Shown in pieces: positions 12,093 to 24,388 of a stretch of DNA of 64,000 nucleotides. How positions within the stretch are numbered: the stretch's first letter is position 1; each line of letters starts with the position of its first letter. The stretch is from assembly GCA_036346375.1 (NCBI GenBank), contig CM070520.1, forward strand, positions 21,614,852 to 21,678,851. Reading direction: 5' to 3'. Under the pieces are notes generated by a model that was given only the letters and a program-made list of their open reading frames with translations, was not told where the DNA came from and did not search any database. The translations under genes were made by a program, and so were the position numbers. The stretch is from Guadua angustifolia. Lineage: Eukaryota > Streptophyta > Magnoliopsida > Poales > Poaceae.

Positions 12093-12297
12093 GTGGTAGC
12101 GGACCTTCCTCTTGGGGGACTTGGTGCTAAAAAGGGTCATCGACCCAGAAGCCCAGGGAAAACTTCACCCTAAGTGGGAGGGGCCCTACCGTGTCTCAAC
12201 GGTCTTGGGCTCGGGGGCCTACCGCTTCTCCATCATGGAAGACAAGCCACTCAAGCATGCATGGAATGCTGACAAGCTTAAGAAGTTTTACATTTAA
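12093..12297 (+). pseudogene. pol: integrase C-terminal tail
   Basis: FLLGDLVLKR, PKWEGPYRVSTVLGSGAY and HAWNADKLKKFYI are the conserved end of Ty3/gypsy integrase, closed by a TAA at 12295. It is the last coding part of the polyprotein. Confidence 0.85.
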
Positions 12298-13265
12298 AGT
12301 TTTCTTGTAAGCCATAATGGCAACTATCTTATGTTGATGTAAACCCTTCTAAGGTCATCAATGAAGTATCATGTCTTGCATGCCTATTATTGCTTGTACA
12401 GTGGTCTAAAAGGCCCCATCCCCCACACGTAGTTGTGAAGGATGGGGCTTGAACTTCGCGCCCCCTCAAGACGGGCTCTAGGGTGCATGACCTCCGTGGC
12501 CTACCCCTAAAAAAGCCCCAAGTGGCTCGGACACCAAGGCCCCTTGGGCCCCCTCCCTGCTGGACCAAGGGAGTGGTGCGACGACTAGAGGCATTTTGCC
12601 TAAGTCATAGGGTGCTCCATGACTTAGTCCCCCATGGACCCCTGGCGCTATGCCAAAACGACCCCCGGGTCACAACTTCGCCCTGCTCAGCAAGAAGCAA
12701 TAGGAACTTTCTTATTACAAAGAACTTAGCTCGGGAGACATCCCCTTCCCAGTGGGCGCAATCCTAGGCCTCTCAAGAGGATTAAACTACTCATGATGAT
12801 CATATGAGGACTACGCTGTAACCTAAGCCCCGAGCCACCTAAAGGGCCTTGAAGGCTGGACCTCCTAAGAGGTCTAAGATCCGATGCGAGGCTAAGGTCG
12901 TCCTAGGATGATACAGAGTCAGAGTCCCCCTCACTGTTGGAGGAAAGAGATGCCCTCGTATCGTCTAAAGACCTAGAATACTCGTCCCCATGCATGACGC
13001 AAAACAGGCTATTTTCTCCCCCTCGTGGAGAAGAAACAAAATGACCCTCCGATGGGGCTCCCGAGCCTCAGACTCCTCCCGGAGTCCAGGGCACGATCAT
13101 GTCCCCTTGAAGTCGTCCAGTCCTGTGGCAGACCTTCTTTGGCAGGCATAATCGGCGCGACACCTGAGCCTGTTGAGCACTCCGTTTGTATTGGATACCA
13201 ACTGCCCCCCAAGGCACATCCTAATACAAGGCATTGCAAAAGTCATAAGTTGTTCATACCATAAT
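12298..13265 (+). other. Non-coding 3' region of the gypsy element
   Basis: This stretch after the integrase stop has no conserved domain. Tat-like elements often carry a long spacer between integrase and the 3' LTR, which fits. No polypurine tract followed by a TGTTGGGG LTR start was found, so the element is truncated here. The right limit is approximate. Confidence 0.5.
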
Positions 13266-13870
13266 CTCAAAAGTGAGTTCATACAAAATGAAGGGAGCTC
13301 GTCCCAACCAATCATCATGAGTAGTACAAAATACATCCCTAGCATGAATGAAATTATTGCTATAGAAAGCTCATGGTTGTATTGAGTGTGTAGAAATTTT
13401 AATGTAGTAATGCTTGTAGTTGCTTTAACGGTAACAAATGTTCCTAAAATCTAGAGTTCTCTTAAATAGATGCTAAAACATGTAATTTTTTTATAGTTTG
13501 TGTAAAAAATCTGTTGTTTTGCGAAATTTACTCATTTATCTATAACATTCCTGCTGAATTGTGGAATCTATCTTGATGGTCCATGATGCTTAGGGAATAT
13601 TATGCTTAGGATGCTGCTGTGCTCCTTTTACTCGATGAATCATATTGGTCTTGTAAAGAGTTTGGCATTAACACTTAAAAATCTTTTGTTCTTGCATTTG
13701 AGCTTGCTCAGAGCTTTTCTTGCATTAGGCTATGGCTTGTGTGATGCTTCCTATTTTCCATTGAAGATGATTTATCCAATGGATCATAGACATGGTAGAC
13801 TTGCTCTTGTTCTTAGGTATGGTTTGTAGGATGGTTTTCAGTTTGCCTTCCTTGAAAGATGTATGTGTGT
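13266..13870. other. Unassigned sequence
   Basis: AT-rich sequence with one plus ORF of 75 residues (13602-13829) that I do not recognise. No repeat or terminus was identified. Confidence 0.4.
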
Positions 13871-14160
13871 GTATATATATATATGAGTTTTGCTACCGTG
13901 CTTTGCAAAGCACGAATCCTTCCATGCTTCGTGATGGTTTGCGAAATCCACGACAAAAATGTTCAATCTGAACCATTCATCTTCTTCATCTATACTGTAA
14001 TTCACCAGTTGAATCTTTCTTACATGCACACAGTTTTTTGCCTCCACAGAGAGCACTTTTTCTTTATCCACCCTAATATGTGCACCCAAAAAACCCCCTT
14101 CCTCAAAATCAAGCGCTAAGATGTTTTATCAGACCACTTCATCAAATCTGATGGTCCAAA
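13871..14160. repeat. MITE-like or repeat segment with a perfect palindrome
   Basis: A short (TA)n run at about 13873 is followed by the perfect 16-bp palindrome GTGCTTTGCAAAGCAC near 13900. Around 14000-14040 about 39 nt nearly match the end of the NAC exon at 36602-36640 (both contain AATTCACCAGTTGAATCTTT). Termini were not resolved. Confidence 0.4.
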
Positions 14161-14219
14161 TCATTTGGTTCATCCACCTATCTATCCTCTAATCTTGTAA
14201 TCTTCTAATCCCCCAAATC

Positions 14220-14800
14220 GCAAGAATCGTTCTCCCCCCGCCCTTGACAGATCGCGCCAAGCCCCCTAATCACGCCCGTCCCTTCCCCATTCGTGCCGTC
14301 AGAACTCTTCCTCCCCGCCCGCAACCTTGCCGAAGCCCCCAATCGCGCCGCCCGCCTCCCATCCTCCCCGCCTAATCACCGCTTTTGTCCCCACCGACGA
14401 CGCCGCTGCCTCCCCGCCACCGACCGCCCAGCCCCTCCCCATCGACCGCGAAGGCCGTGGTGCTACGCTTCCACGTCTTGCACTCCTACTACCCGCCGCT
14501 CCTCGAGTCCATCGTGAACCCCGCCCAGCCCACGCCGCCACCGAGTACATCGATGCCGCCGCTTCACGCTAAACATCACACGCTAACGGCCGCCGCCATC
14601 GACACCGGCGTCGTTGCAGGCCGATCACCGCGACGGTGTTCGACCAAAATCCCATGGCGGTCTTTGCCGCTCCAAGGTCCTACTACCCAAGGAAATGTTC
14701 AATCGGGCGATGCCGATAGCTCGGCGGCAGCTCCGCCACCGGCCGCGATGGCACCGACATCGCCGAGAACGTAGGCGCCGCCGCACCGAGCGGCGTGGAT
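14220..14800 (+). other. GC-rich exon-like block, product unknown
   Basis: This region is sharply richer in GC than its AT-rich neighbours and is open in several frames on both strands, for example 14385-14774 plus (129 residues) and 14299-14550 minus (83 residues). The best-looking stretch reads RFHVLHSYYPPLLESIVNPA. I recognise no family. It could be a captured first exon of a plant gene or a CpG-rich promoter fragment. No ORF is claimed as a gene. Confidence 0.35.
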
Positions 14801-15082
14801 AACAAGACGCCGCCGGCGCCGACTACGGCAACAACAAGGGGAACCAATCGGTGGTGTATAGGATTGGTACAGCTGCATCTGTTATTACTACTACCTCTGG
14901 TATGAAATCCGTGGTTATCATTGCTCGCTTCCTTGTGCTCAATTTTTGTTCTTCTACTGCTTTCCCCGTTTTAGATCGAATGTGTACACCGGGAAACGGA
15001 TGGGGAAGAACTCCGTAGAGGCAAAGTAGCAATTTTTTAATTTCATCACTTGATTAGTTCCAAGGGAAATAATATAGAGAAA

Positions 15083-15190
15083 ATGCAATCTTTGCCACTC
15101 CAAACATTGCCTATTCAATCTTTGCCACTCTAAACATTGTAATACAATATTTGCCACTCCAAACAATTACCACTTCCATATTTGCCATTC
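15083..15190. repeat. Short tandem repeat, TTTGCCACTCCAAACAT-type
   Basis: Four imperfect copies of a 30-38-bp unit built around TTTGCCACTCYAAACA lie in a row, the last (TTTGCCATTC) shortened. The flanks on both sides (14801-15082 and 15191-15883) are AT-rich with no recognised gene. Confidence 0.7.
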
Positions 15191-15883
15191 TACCTAACTA
15201 ATCTCATTTTCCCTTTTTCTAAATGAATTTAGGTACTAGAATTTACGGTTCTACCCTCGCTTCTCTAATGATCTTTCCTGAACATCACGGGATGCATACA
15301 CATGTAAATGCCGCAAGTTGAGAATGATCAGTTGATCGCAATGCAAGTGCTTTAGTTGTGCTTATATGTTTTGAGTGCCTGGTAGTTAGTTTGTTGCCTG
15401 AGTTGGAGAAATGTAAAAACACAAATCTAGAAAAGTTACCAAGTTAGCTCAACAAGCGTAGCATTAATGGCATATGCAAGAACAGATACTCAAATGAAAA
15501 TATTTCTAGCATAGGCTGGAGGATATAGATATATTTTTTTATAAAATTATTTGTCAACGAAATGTTACAAAATGAAAGTTGTTCGTGAATCTTAATTGAT
15601 CTTAAGGTTTAGTATTTTTCCTAATGTCATGGTCAATTGTGCTAGATGCTTCGAAATGGCGTGGATTGTTATGATGTTGGCTGCTCAAGAGGACTGTGTC
15701 TATTCTGTAGGTAACTAAGACCAAAGAATCTGAGGCTTAACAAAGATTAGTGTTAAATTGTTTTGACACAAGGTGGATTGGTAACACATTTTTCTTTTTC
15801 TAACTTAGATGTAAGCTATCTGTGTTTAAAGTAATTTCTTGTTCCGCTCTAACTTAGAAGCTTCGACATTTTCATTGAAATAA

Positions 15884-16150
15884 CTAATACATAGTTGGAA
15901 TCAACCTCGATTCAGCAATAATTCTGACAAAATCATATATGAAATTGCAGGATTTGATATCCCACCGCAATGCTGCAATATCCCCATACCTTCTATAACC
16001 GGGCAGCTTGTCTTTTTTAGTTTTCCTGAATGCTACCAAGGACTCTATTGACTTTTTGGCTGGCCTTGATACGATCTGGCTAAGGAGGTCTATGGCTTGC
16101 TCATTGACGCCATCAAGGGCCTCGGACCTTAGCTCGGGTATGCTTGTCAT
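15884..16150 (-). CDS. Unidentified ORF, possibly an exon fragment
   Basis: An open 88-residue frame on the minus strand reads SIPELRSEALDGVNEQAIDL and later LPGYRRYGDIAALRW, with balanced amino-acid use unlike random AT-rich translation. I do not recognise the family. On the plus strand an AG acceptor-like site (ATTGCAG) sits at 15950, but that frame has a stop. The CACTA insertion at 16158 truncates the region; pre-insertion sequence continues at 34137. Confidence 0.35.
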   Translation of the reverse strand: MTSIPELRSEALDGVNEQAIDLLSQIVSRPAKKSIESLVAFRKTKKDKLPGYRRYGDIAALRWDIKSCNFIYDFVRIIAESRLIPTMY

Positions 16151-16157
16151 CTGTTGT

Positions 16158-16500
16158 CACTACCTTGAAAAACGCCATCTGTGGCGGTTCAAAATCGCCA
16201 TCGCGATTTGGTTTTCAACCGCCACATATTTAGTGCCACCGATAATCCAGATTATCGCGACGGTTCTAGAACCGCCACAGATAACATTATTTGTGATGGT
16301 TTGTGGCTCGAACATCGATACCCATGATATCGCGATTTGCCGAGCCAAAACCGCACCGATACTAGTACTATCGATGGCGGTTTTGGCTCGAATCGTCATC
16401 GATATCATGGGTATCGATGACGGTTCGAGCCAAAACCGCATCGATACTAGTACTATCAATGGCGGTTTTGGCTCGAACCGCCATTGATAGTCCGACACAT
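16158..16500. repeat. CACTA left terminal and subterminal repeats
   Basis: CTGTGGCGGTT and its variants recur in both orientations. From 16300 to 16490 two longer blocks, TGGCGGTTTTGGCTCGAA and its complement, form nested hairpins around ATCGATATCATGGGTATCGAT. In CACTA elements such arrays bind the accessory transposon protein; here that is inferred from position. Confidence 0.85.
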
Positions 16501-18989
16501 GAAAATAAAAACGGCATTTGTGGTTAGCCTCAGCAAAGCTAGCTATGCCCTCTGATGTAATATATATAAGAGAATTGATAGAAGTGTCATACAGAGCGAG
16601 AATTGATAGAAGTGTCATACAATAAGTCGACAATACAATATGAACAAATGAAGAATTGAATGAAATAGTATAAGTGACAATACAAGGTAGAATCTAACAA
16701 TGTTGGCAACTGTGCAATTCCTGTGAGAACGATAAAGTAACTTAGTAACTAATATTCAGAAATTTCAGGACTAACCATCTCATCTTGTCATTGCAACCAC
16801 CTAATGAGACCTTTAAACATATACAATTAAGTGTTTGAGTTTCAATTCAAAATCGTCTAATACCAAAGAATTTCATAATGCATGAAATTACAATAGACAA
16901 GATGAATATTTTACAATGAGTGAGCAATGAAAGGCTTAGCTGTGTGAAACACGATAGGAAACAAAAAGGACCATAGTAATCGCAGCAAACCGGAATCCAG
17001 AGATGTACGATATATTGAATAGAATAATCCGCAATGTGAGCATCATAAGTCGCAAAAAGCATAAATAATTTGTCGGTGTATATTTAGACTTAAGGTTGGT
17101 GGGAGTAATCCCCAAATGGATTGTTATATTAGAAAATATATGCAATTATTTGCTAATTAGTGCTCACCATAAGCATTCAAGTAGTCTACTAACAAATCGA
17201 CGAAGAGACTTGTTGAAACGGCCGCTCAGGGTATGTAGGAGCCTTTTGAATCCATTGTCGCCAAGTAGAGTCAGAGAGTTAATCAATTACAACGTGGTAT
17301 GGAGGATTATGTATATAAATTTGAATAATTAAGTACATTGTTACAAGATGTCATGTGGAATAAGACCAGAAAATACAATTTAGAAAATGAAATTATTGAA
17401 AAGAAAAAAGCAAACTCAGATATAGAAGGAGTGACATTCTCAATGTAATATGATGTATTGTACCAGGGCTCAATAGAATTAGTAGATCCTTCAAATTTTT
17501 AGACTCCCAGATTATTCTATAGAGACACGAGAAGTATTAAGCCAAACAAAGAAGAAAGGCATAATATTTAGCTTCATATGCTCATTTATGCAAAGTCAGC
17601 AGATCATATGGTGCCATAACTTATCAAAGAAAATAACAAGTCTTAAGATATGAAGGTAAGACCAACAACCACAAGATTTAAATGGCCAAAAACCTTACAT
17701 TTGAGGAAAGATTATTTATGCCCAACGATGATGATTGCCAAAGATCGCTAGCAATTTACTAATGTCACCATCTGCATACTTTGTACTTCTTCTAAAAGAA
17801 CCAATATATGTATGTTAACTTTGACTACTACTTCGTAAAAGAACCAATCTATGTATATTTATGTGTTGAGATATGAAGAGACAATGATAGATATATAGGG
17901 CAAACAAAGCTGCCATCTGAACCATAAACCATCAAATAATTTTCTCAAAAAGTATGTGCAATACATAAACCATGTGCCCGATAATTACCTCATTAAAGAT
18001 CCGCCATTGATTCCTTCTTCTTTTAATAGGAGAAGGTATTTGAAGACCAATCCAACAATGTCCTCCATGTGTTCTCAAATCATTGCATGTGCACATAAGA
18101 GGCTTAATAACATCAAAATGTGCATGAAAATGAAATGGTCGTGTCAATTGTAAAAGAACAAAATCAAAATGGAAACTGACCATGACCAAAGATCGGTGAG
18201 CCTCAAGCTTATCGAGAAAAGGAGTATTGAGTTCTCAGAGCTGCCTCCCCACCATCAAGTTCATGGCCACCCCTTGTAAATAAAAGAGAATACATATTAA
18301 TAATGTCGAATTGAAGGATGATATTAATAAGGTCCAGAAATATGAGAAGAATCATCATACCACGCCATCGACGCCTAGTATAGTGGTTGTAGAAACAATA
18401 TGCCTTTTTTCACTTGGTTAGTTTATCAAAGTAACCAAGTAATTTTTTCACTTGGTTAGTTTATCAAACAATTACATACACATGAAATAACTTCATATGA
18501 AAAAATAACCATGTAAGGCAAACACATGAAATATTTAGAAGTGCCACTGCATGTGTGTACATGTGTTCCTCAAGAAGACAAACATACATGCTACAAAGAG
18601 CGTAACCACCGACAAGAGAAGTGGCATTGACGAAAGAAGGGCTCCTATTTCAAAGGTACAAAGAGTTATTTACACTTTGTAATGAAATAGAATTGAAGTA
18701 ACAAAAGCCTAAACTAGTTTTCTAAACTAGAAGCCTATGGGTCTTGAGAGCTTGGAGACACGCGATGTGAGAGATGAGTATGGAGGAGTGGATCGTTGTT
18801 GTCTTCGGCCATAAAACTCACCTTTTTGTTGAGTATTTCCTTCATGATGAAGTAGGCGAAATGGCCCCGAACGGCTTGGATTTCAGAACAAGCGATATCA
18901 GAGAAGCTTTGAGGCGTCAGAGTATGAAAAATGTAATTAAGAGAGCATATAGAAATCGAGTGGCGCTGAATCGATGTGTCATGTCAAGA
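16501..18989. other. CACTA internal non-coding region
   Basis: AT-rich sequence with no recognised domain on either strand, lying downstream of the accessory gene in its own orientation. A 26-bp direct repeat (TTTTTTCACTTGGTTAGTTT) occurs at about 18405 and 18443. Its role, if any, may be as 3' untranslated or spacer sequence. Confidence 0.5.
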
Positions 18990-21690
18990 TGACCGACCTC
19001 CACGCCATTGTCTTTTATTGTGCAACTTAAGATTTCCGCATGTATCGCACACGGTACCCACATAGATTATTTCCTTGCTTCGCCAGACACCGCGAAAATC
19101 GAATGAACTAAGATGTTGTCGAAGGAGCTATTTACTATGAAATACGATATAAGAATATTCCTTGCGTATGCATCGAAATTTAGTACGGATTGTAAGGGTT
19201 TTCGGTATGGGCGGTGTCTCGTGCTCTGCGACAATATCTTTTGAACGCCTGATTAAACGTGTCATCACTTCATAGTCCGCTTTAGGTTTATCCAAGGATC
19301 CATGATCAAGATCTTGCTCTTGTCTCGATGAATTACTACGAGAATCCAAAGGAATCTGGATGCCATAGCCATTAGTCGTTACGCCGAGTAAATAATCTAA
19401 ACCAACGAGTAATTTAACTCGCTAGTGAGGAACTTACTTAAAATTGTATGGTACAAGTATAAACTCCTTGTCTTGTAATTTAAGCAAAGCTTTATAGACG
19501 CACTTCTCGACCTCCTTTGGTACTCTCTCGATTTCTTCTTGGCAAACCGCTCCTGTCGAGGAATCCCAATCGCCCCTTGGTTCTTCGTAGTTCTTGAATC
19601 TCGATTCTATATAACGAAATAGTTAGACATGACATTTATCGGTATTACGTGAATGTAGACCAAGATTGATATATTAGACACTTACGAAGGTCCAAAGATC
19701 TCAAAAACATATGTCGAGGGCGCCATGATAGAACAAGTTGTGCATGTTATCGAATTCTATTAAGAACTAGCCATAACCCTCGTGGTGAAAATGTTCCTCA
19801 CGGAACACCGCAGTGATCACCTTCGGAGTACGCCTTGGTTGGATCGCCCATGTACCATGCATGTAGTCGCCGATCATGGGTGTTAGACTGCTTAACTTCG
19901 AATCGGTGACTAAGGGCTTCCCAACCTCGAATTTCAATCTTGGTTGATTTTCTTGTTCATCGACTTCCCTTGCCCTTACTTTTTCACGGACGACATCATA
20001 CTCGGTCCCGGCTTCCTCGATCTAGCCGATACTACCTGCCTAATGTGCCATTTTTGGGATCGGGGTTGTAGGTTTGTCCTTTGAAGTACCGGTGTTGCTG
20101 TGTTTCGCGTTGAGTACTAACAGGGCCATATTTATGGGGCCCTCAATGGATTTCTTTTTCTACCTCATCTTGCTTCTTCACCATTTCACTCTCGTGTCGG
20201 TGATCGATGCGCGGATTGCATCGCAGAGAGGTCGGCGATGCATGATCCAAGACGATGTCGAGAGGGTGCCACCGCATGGTCCAAGATGATGTCACGCTTT
20301 GCGCCATCGATGAATGAGTGGACGGCACCTCCCGAGTTGTTATCTCGTCATTGGCGGGTTTTTCTAGCTCGATATCAAGAAATCAGGTAACTACCGTGTC
20401 CACTCGACCTTTGCATAACTCCGGCGCTATCGGGGCATTGTGCAGACACCCCTTGTTGGCACGGATAAGCTACCATCGAGCGCACAGAGAAAGATGTTCA
20501 TCACGGCACGTTGAGTCGACAGGTGTGGGGTCATGTATGTCGCCCACAGATAATGGTTTAGGTCTGCTTGGCCGGGCGTGACCCGCAATCGCCGCGACGA
20601 CTGTAGGGCCGAGAGAGCGTTTTCGCCCGTGGTCTCGCTCAAGGCTTCTTGTACTTGTCATTGAACTTGTTCGTGAATGGTGGGTTGTAATTCTCGCAGA
20701 ACCCTTTCCTTCATACTTTCCATTTCTCAAGCACTGCTTCTTCTTTAGCTCTTTTCCGACTCCTATAAGAGTCTTCGTGCTCGTGAATCCCATCTTCCAT
20801 GGAACCTTGACCCCGACGCCTCGTGTTCGATCGAGTGCTCTTTGTTTCCGAGGGCCGATAGCTCGTCTTTCTCCCTGCTTGGGTGGAAGGATCCTGGGTG
20901 GACTGGGCGTATAACCGATGAACTCTTTGCGCATCGCTTCGCTTTCGCCGCTCTTGAATGATAAACTCCCAAGAGACAAGAGATCTCGCTCGCTAGCACG
21001 TAGTGCTTCACTCGTCCGTAGTCCCACCAAGGACTTGTGCCACTGTTGATCACTTGTAATTCCTGCCGTCCCATTGAGCAATTTTACCTGTACCCACTCG
21101 TACAAGTCCGTGGGGTGAGTATTCTTCATGATGCTAATGTGGTCCTCACTAGACTTCCTTGTCGCTTCAGATTGCTTCATCGCCACGAACTCATCCCAAA
21201 GATGGTCAGAATCTTGGGTAGTCTCCGACGGTCGACCGCTTTTGCTTCACATAATTTACGCTCACCTCGCTTGAAGTTTCTCCACGCCGCATCCATGGTC
21301 ATCAATGCATCGCGACGCACGAAGTTCTTCGACTCTTCGGGAATGCGAAGGTTCCTTTGAGCTCGTCCCACGATCCTCTTTGGTGGCTTAGCACTTTATG
21401 CCAATCCAAATAGGTGATTGGCACTTTCTCCCTTACGATGTACCCGCATGTTGACTCAGATTTTGCTGCTGCCTTTCGTGCAACAGGGACCCAATATCCG
21501 AGACCTCCGTGATGGTGTACCGCCTTCAGCTTTTATTCTTCCCTCGCCCTCGGCGTGTTGCAACAGAAGTGGAGGCCTCGGGAACAGCGGCCGAGGCCCC
21601 GAGAACAGCGTTGGAGGCCTCGGCAACTTCGGTGGTTGGGTGGAGGGTAAGGTACCGCCGGGCTCTCCTCCATTATAGGCTCCGCCGGCT
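18990..21690 (-). pseudogene. CACTA accessory gene: Ptta-type transposase region plus Ulp1-like protease remnant
   Basis: Exon-like pieces on the minus strand, in gene order: KNFVRRDALMTMDAAWRNF (21371-21177), LYEWVQVKLLNGTAG (21186-20470), FHPSREKDELSALGNKEH (about 20930), a VDDI.DPTP block near 20540, then KALLKLQDKEFILVPYNF (about 19480) and a C-terminal piece (19349-19128). The same blocks occur in the same order in the plus-strand copy at 38693-41406, which also shows the C48 catalytic region more clearly. The first part resembles plant transposases of the Ptta/En/Spm family, the last the Ulp1/SENP cysteine protease fold (deSUMOylation). Frames are broken in several places. Exon borders are not resolved. 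Confidence 0.65.
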
Positions 21691-23644
21691 CCATTAGAAC
21701 TACTCAATAGAAAGGAGATATTTCAGAGAGGAAAGAAAATATGTACTAACCGATAGAATAACTAAGTGTATCATATTGAATTAGCACACCGAGGAAAATA
21801 TGTACTAACCGAGGAGTAAGATAGAAGATGTACTAACCGAGGACTATATTAGATCCTTAAAGTGCCTCGCCCATGGCTCATTTCGAGTCACAAATGGAAT
21901 AATCCACTAATAACAAGAATGACATAGATAAGATAGAACTTAGCAATTACAAAGACAATTAACCTCAGATTTGTTTACTATTTTTCTATAGTATTCAGAA
22001 CAAGAAAAGACAAGTACTATGGTTCCTACATGGCGCCTTTTGAGCACTAAGGTTGAGTATTTGGTTTTATTCTCGCAAAGGTCGGATATTTCTCTCTCCA
22101 TATCATATTGAATTAGCACACAATCGAGATATCAACATAGACAAAATAATGCTTAGCAACATAGAGAGGAGATATGAATGATTTGCTCAGATTTAGGGTT
22201 TGGATGAAAATAAGAATTTTCACCACAATCACAAATGGGCTAACAAATTATTTAGTGACTAGGGCCTTGAACCCTTACCACCTTAGCATGCACAATTAAA
22301 GAGTTGTTCAGAATTTCACTGTTAAATATCTATGATCAGATTGATAACAGCATAGTTCAACAATTACTTCTACCACCGCAAAGTGAATTACCAAAGGAAC
22401 AATTATCTCTAGCTATTGAATGAAAGCAGATACTAAATATCAACAGATTCTCAATTAACAAAGAAGTTTACTAACCACAAGAAAGTATCATCCTTTGATA
22501 TGCAGAAAGGAAATTAACTACTTAGATGCCATATGGATATGAGAAAACAATTTGAAGCATGTTGTTCTACCAGTTCAAGGCCCAAGACACATAATAATTG
22601 TTCTTATCATTCTTAACCCAATATCATCATAGAGCAACACCCAAACCTTCAGCCAACAAGAACAAGTGCAGATGAGCTCAACTAACATGATGCAGTACAT
22701 AACCACCAGGAAAATTTCTATTTGCAGTACATAACCACCAGGAAAATTTGCATAAAAGCAACAAATAGAAATGATTCATGTAATGCAAGGTAACAAATTA
22801 CAAAGGAGACACAATGTACCCATCAAATACCAATAAAAATTCACACCATTAAAATCGAAAATTCATGATAGCTCATAGACTTCTCGCAAGGGATTACACA
22901 TGTCATGTAAGAACGGTCTTAGGAATATGTTTAGCATCTACTGATTAGGCTTGATGTACTAATGGTGGAACAGTTGGTTATGTGCACATCAGGCAAGTAA
23001 TGTTGTGATGCCTTTTATAAGAAGCCTGACCTTGGAGCACGCCATTAACATGTTGGTCAAGTAGATAATCGAGTAAGGTAGATTACATCACGCCTGTCTA
23101 CACATTCTTGTTTACTAAATGCGTCTATGAGCTATAGCGAGAAGGTATCACTAGTCACAAAAACAAGAAGCATAGCAGATTCGTGTTTTTGTTAGCACAT
23201 TGTCATTTAACAGTGCACTTACCATTGAAAACCGAGTACACTTTAGTTTTCAGTGATTATGGTGCACATACAAAATGAATGATATGCTTAAGTCCTTCCA
23301 TGATTGATTAGCCCTCTAAACATAACCAAAACGACTGACCGGGGTAGAATTGAATTATTGACCTTCGCAATAGTGCCTTTTATTGTATTTTTCTCGATTC
23401 AGATATTTCTATATGAAAGATCATAAAAGTTGAGTTAAGCAATTTGATCACTTTGATCCCCATGATATAAAAAAAACAAGCAAGCATAGCAGATTCAATA
23501 ATATTACTCCGAATATCACTTTGATCCCCATGATATAATGGCTTTCAAAGTTCTTTTCGAATTGTTGAAGTTAAACCTCTCCATAAAAAGAAAACATTAT
23601 TAATGGTATTCTACACCTTGTAAATAGTCATCTTTTCCCGTAAA
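21691..23644. other. CACTA internal AT-rich region
   Basis: No domain recognised. Small local direct repeats include TGTACTAACCGA near 21740, 21800 and 21830, and a repeated GTACATAACCACCAGGAAAATTT at about 22697 and 22727. Probably an intron or spacer of the accessory gene. A G/C-rich repeat with GAGGCCTCGG units lies just left of it (about 21570-21630). Confidence 0.4.
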
Positions 23645-24235
23645 TCATTTTGTAAATAGTTTCTTCTTCTTTATGACTTCATCAAGTGTTGCCTCCAGAA
23701 AAGTAAATGAAATCACTTCATTGCAAGAAAAATTGATATCTAAATTGGTATCCAGATTATCGTAGTACATATTTTTCTCTCTAATGAACATTAGACCCTC
23801 GACCGCCACCACCCATTTATATTCTCCTTCAACATGGATAAACCACAGATTCAATCCAACAATCGCATTCATGTCATGAAGCCATGGAACCCTTACGGCG
23901 GCGCGTCCCAGATCATCAAGTTGCTTACCCGGTAGGGTTGGAGGGGCGGCCGGTGGGGAGGGCGTTGGAGGGGCGGTGACGGTGGGGAGGGCGCGGGACG
24001 GCGCGTCGCCGAGGGGCGGCGCCGATGGGGAGGGCGCGGGACGGCTGCAGCGAGGGGGGGCGGCGCCTGGGGAGCGCGCAGAGGAGTTTTCAGGCGCGCG
24101 CGCGGTGCGGATGATGCTTCGTCGCGGCGCGGTGAGCTTGGGCACAGGAGTGGAGGGAAGCGAATTTGCGTAAGTGTGCATGTATATGCATGGTGGGTAT
24201 ATGTGGGAGGGAGTATCTATGGCGGTTAAGAACAA
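23645..24235 (-). CDS. Unidentified 196-residue ORF beside the palindrome
   Basis: The frame opens inside the palindrome at 24235 and stays open to 23645. Its first 110 residues are rich in Pro/Ala/Ser and Arg, encoded by a GC-rich stretch. The second part (NLWFIHVEGEYKWVVAVEG) is less biased. It could be the first exon of the accessory gene or a chance frame in a promoter-like GC island. No family recognised. Confidence 0.35.
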   Translation of the reverse strand: MFLTAIDTPSHIYPPCIYMHTYANSLPSTPVPKLTAPRRSIIRTARAPENSSARSPGAAPPRCSRPAPSPSAPPLGDAPSRALPTVTAPPTPSPPAAPPTLPGKQLDDLGRAAVRVPWLHDMNAIVGLNLWFIHVEGEYKWVVAVEGLMFIREKNMYYDNLDTNLDINFSCNEVISFTFLEATLDEVIKKKKLFTK

Positions 24236-24388
24236 TAACCGTCACAGATAAACGTTATCTGTGGCGGTTAAGAAAAATAACCGTCACAGATAAACGTTTA
24301 TCTGTGACGGTTATTTTTCTTAACCGCCACAGATAACGTTTATCTGTGACGGTTATTGTTCTTAACCGCCACAGATACTCCCTCCCAC
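24203..24388. repeat. 186-bp near-perfect palindrome made of CACTA subterminal motifs
   Basis: The two arms (24203-24295 and 24296-24388) are reverse complements with only a few mismatches, centred on AAACGTTT. Each arm contains two TGTGGCGGTTAAGAA units separated by AACCGTCACAGATAAACG, the same motif type as the terminal arrays. It lies between the two transposon genes. It may be a shared regulatory or binding site for the element's own protein, or the scar of a nested end-to-end element. A transcript would form a very stable hairpin. Confidence 0.9.

Larger units (their letters stand above)
3558..13265 (+). mobile_element. Decayed Ty3/gypsy retrotransposon, Tat-like lineage
   Basis: Order seen: 5' LTR, primer-binding-site-like sequence, gag start, protease remnant, reverse transcriptase, RNase H, a second RNase H-like domain, integrase, then non-coding 3' sequence. 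A second RNase H-like domain between RT/RNase H and integrase is typical of the Tat lineage in plants. No second copy of the 5' LTR was found in the window, so the 3' LTR is lost and the right border (about 13265) is approximate. Gag and protease are largely deleted, pol has stops and frame changes, and a solo LTR splits RT. The element cannot be autonomous. Confidence 0.8.
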
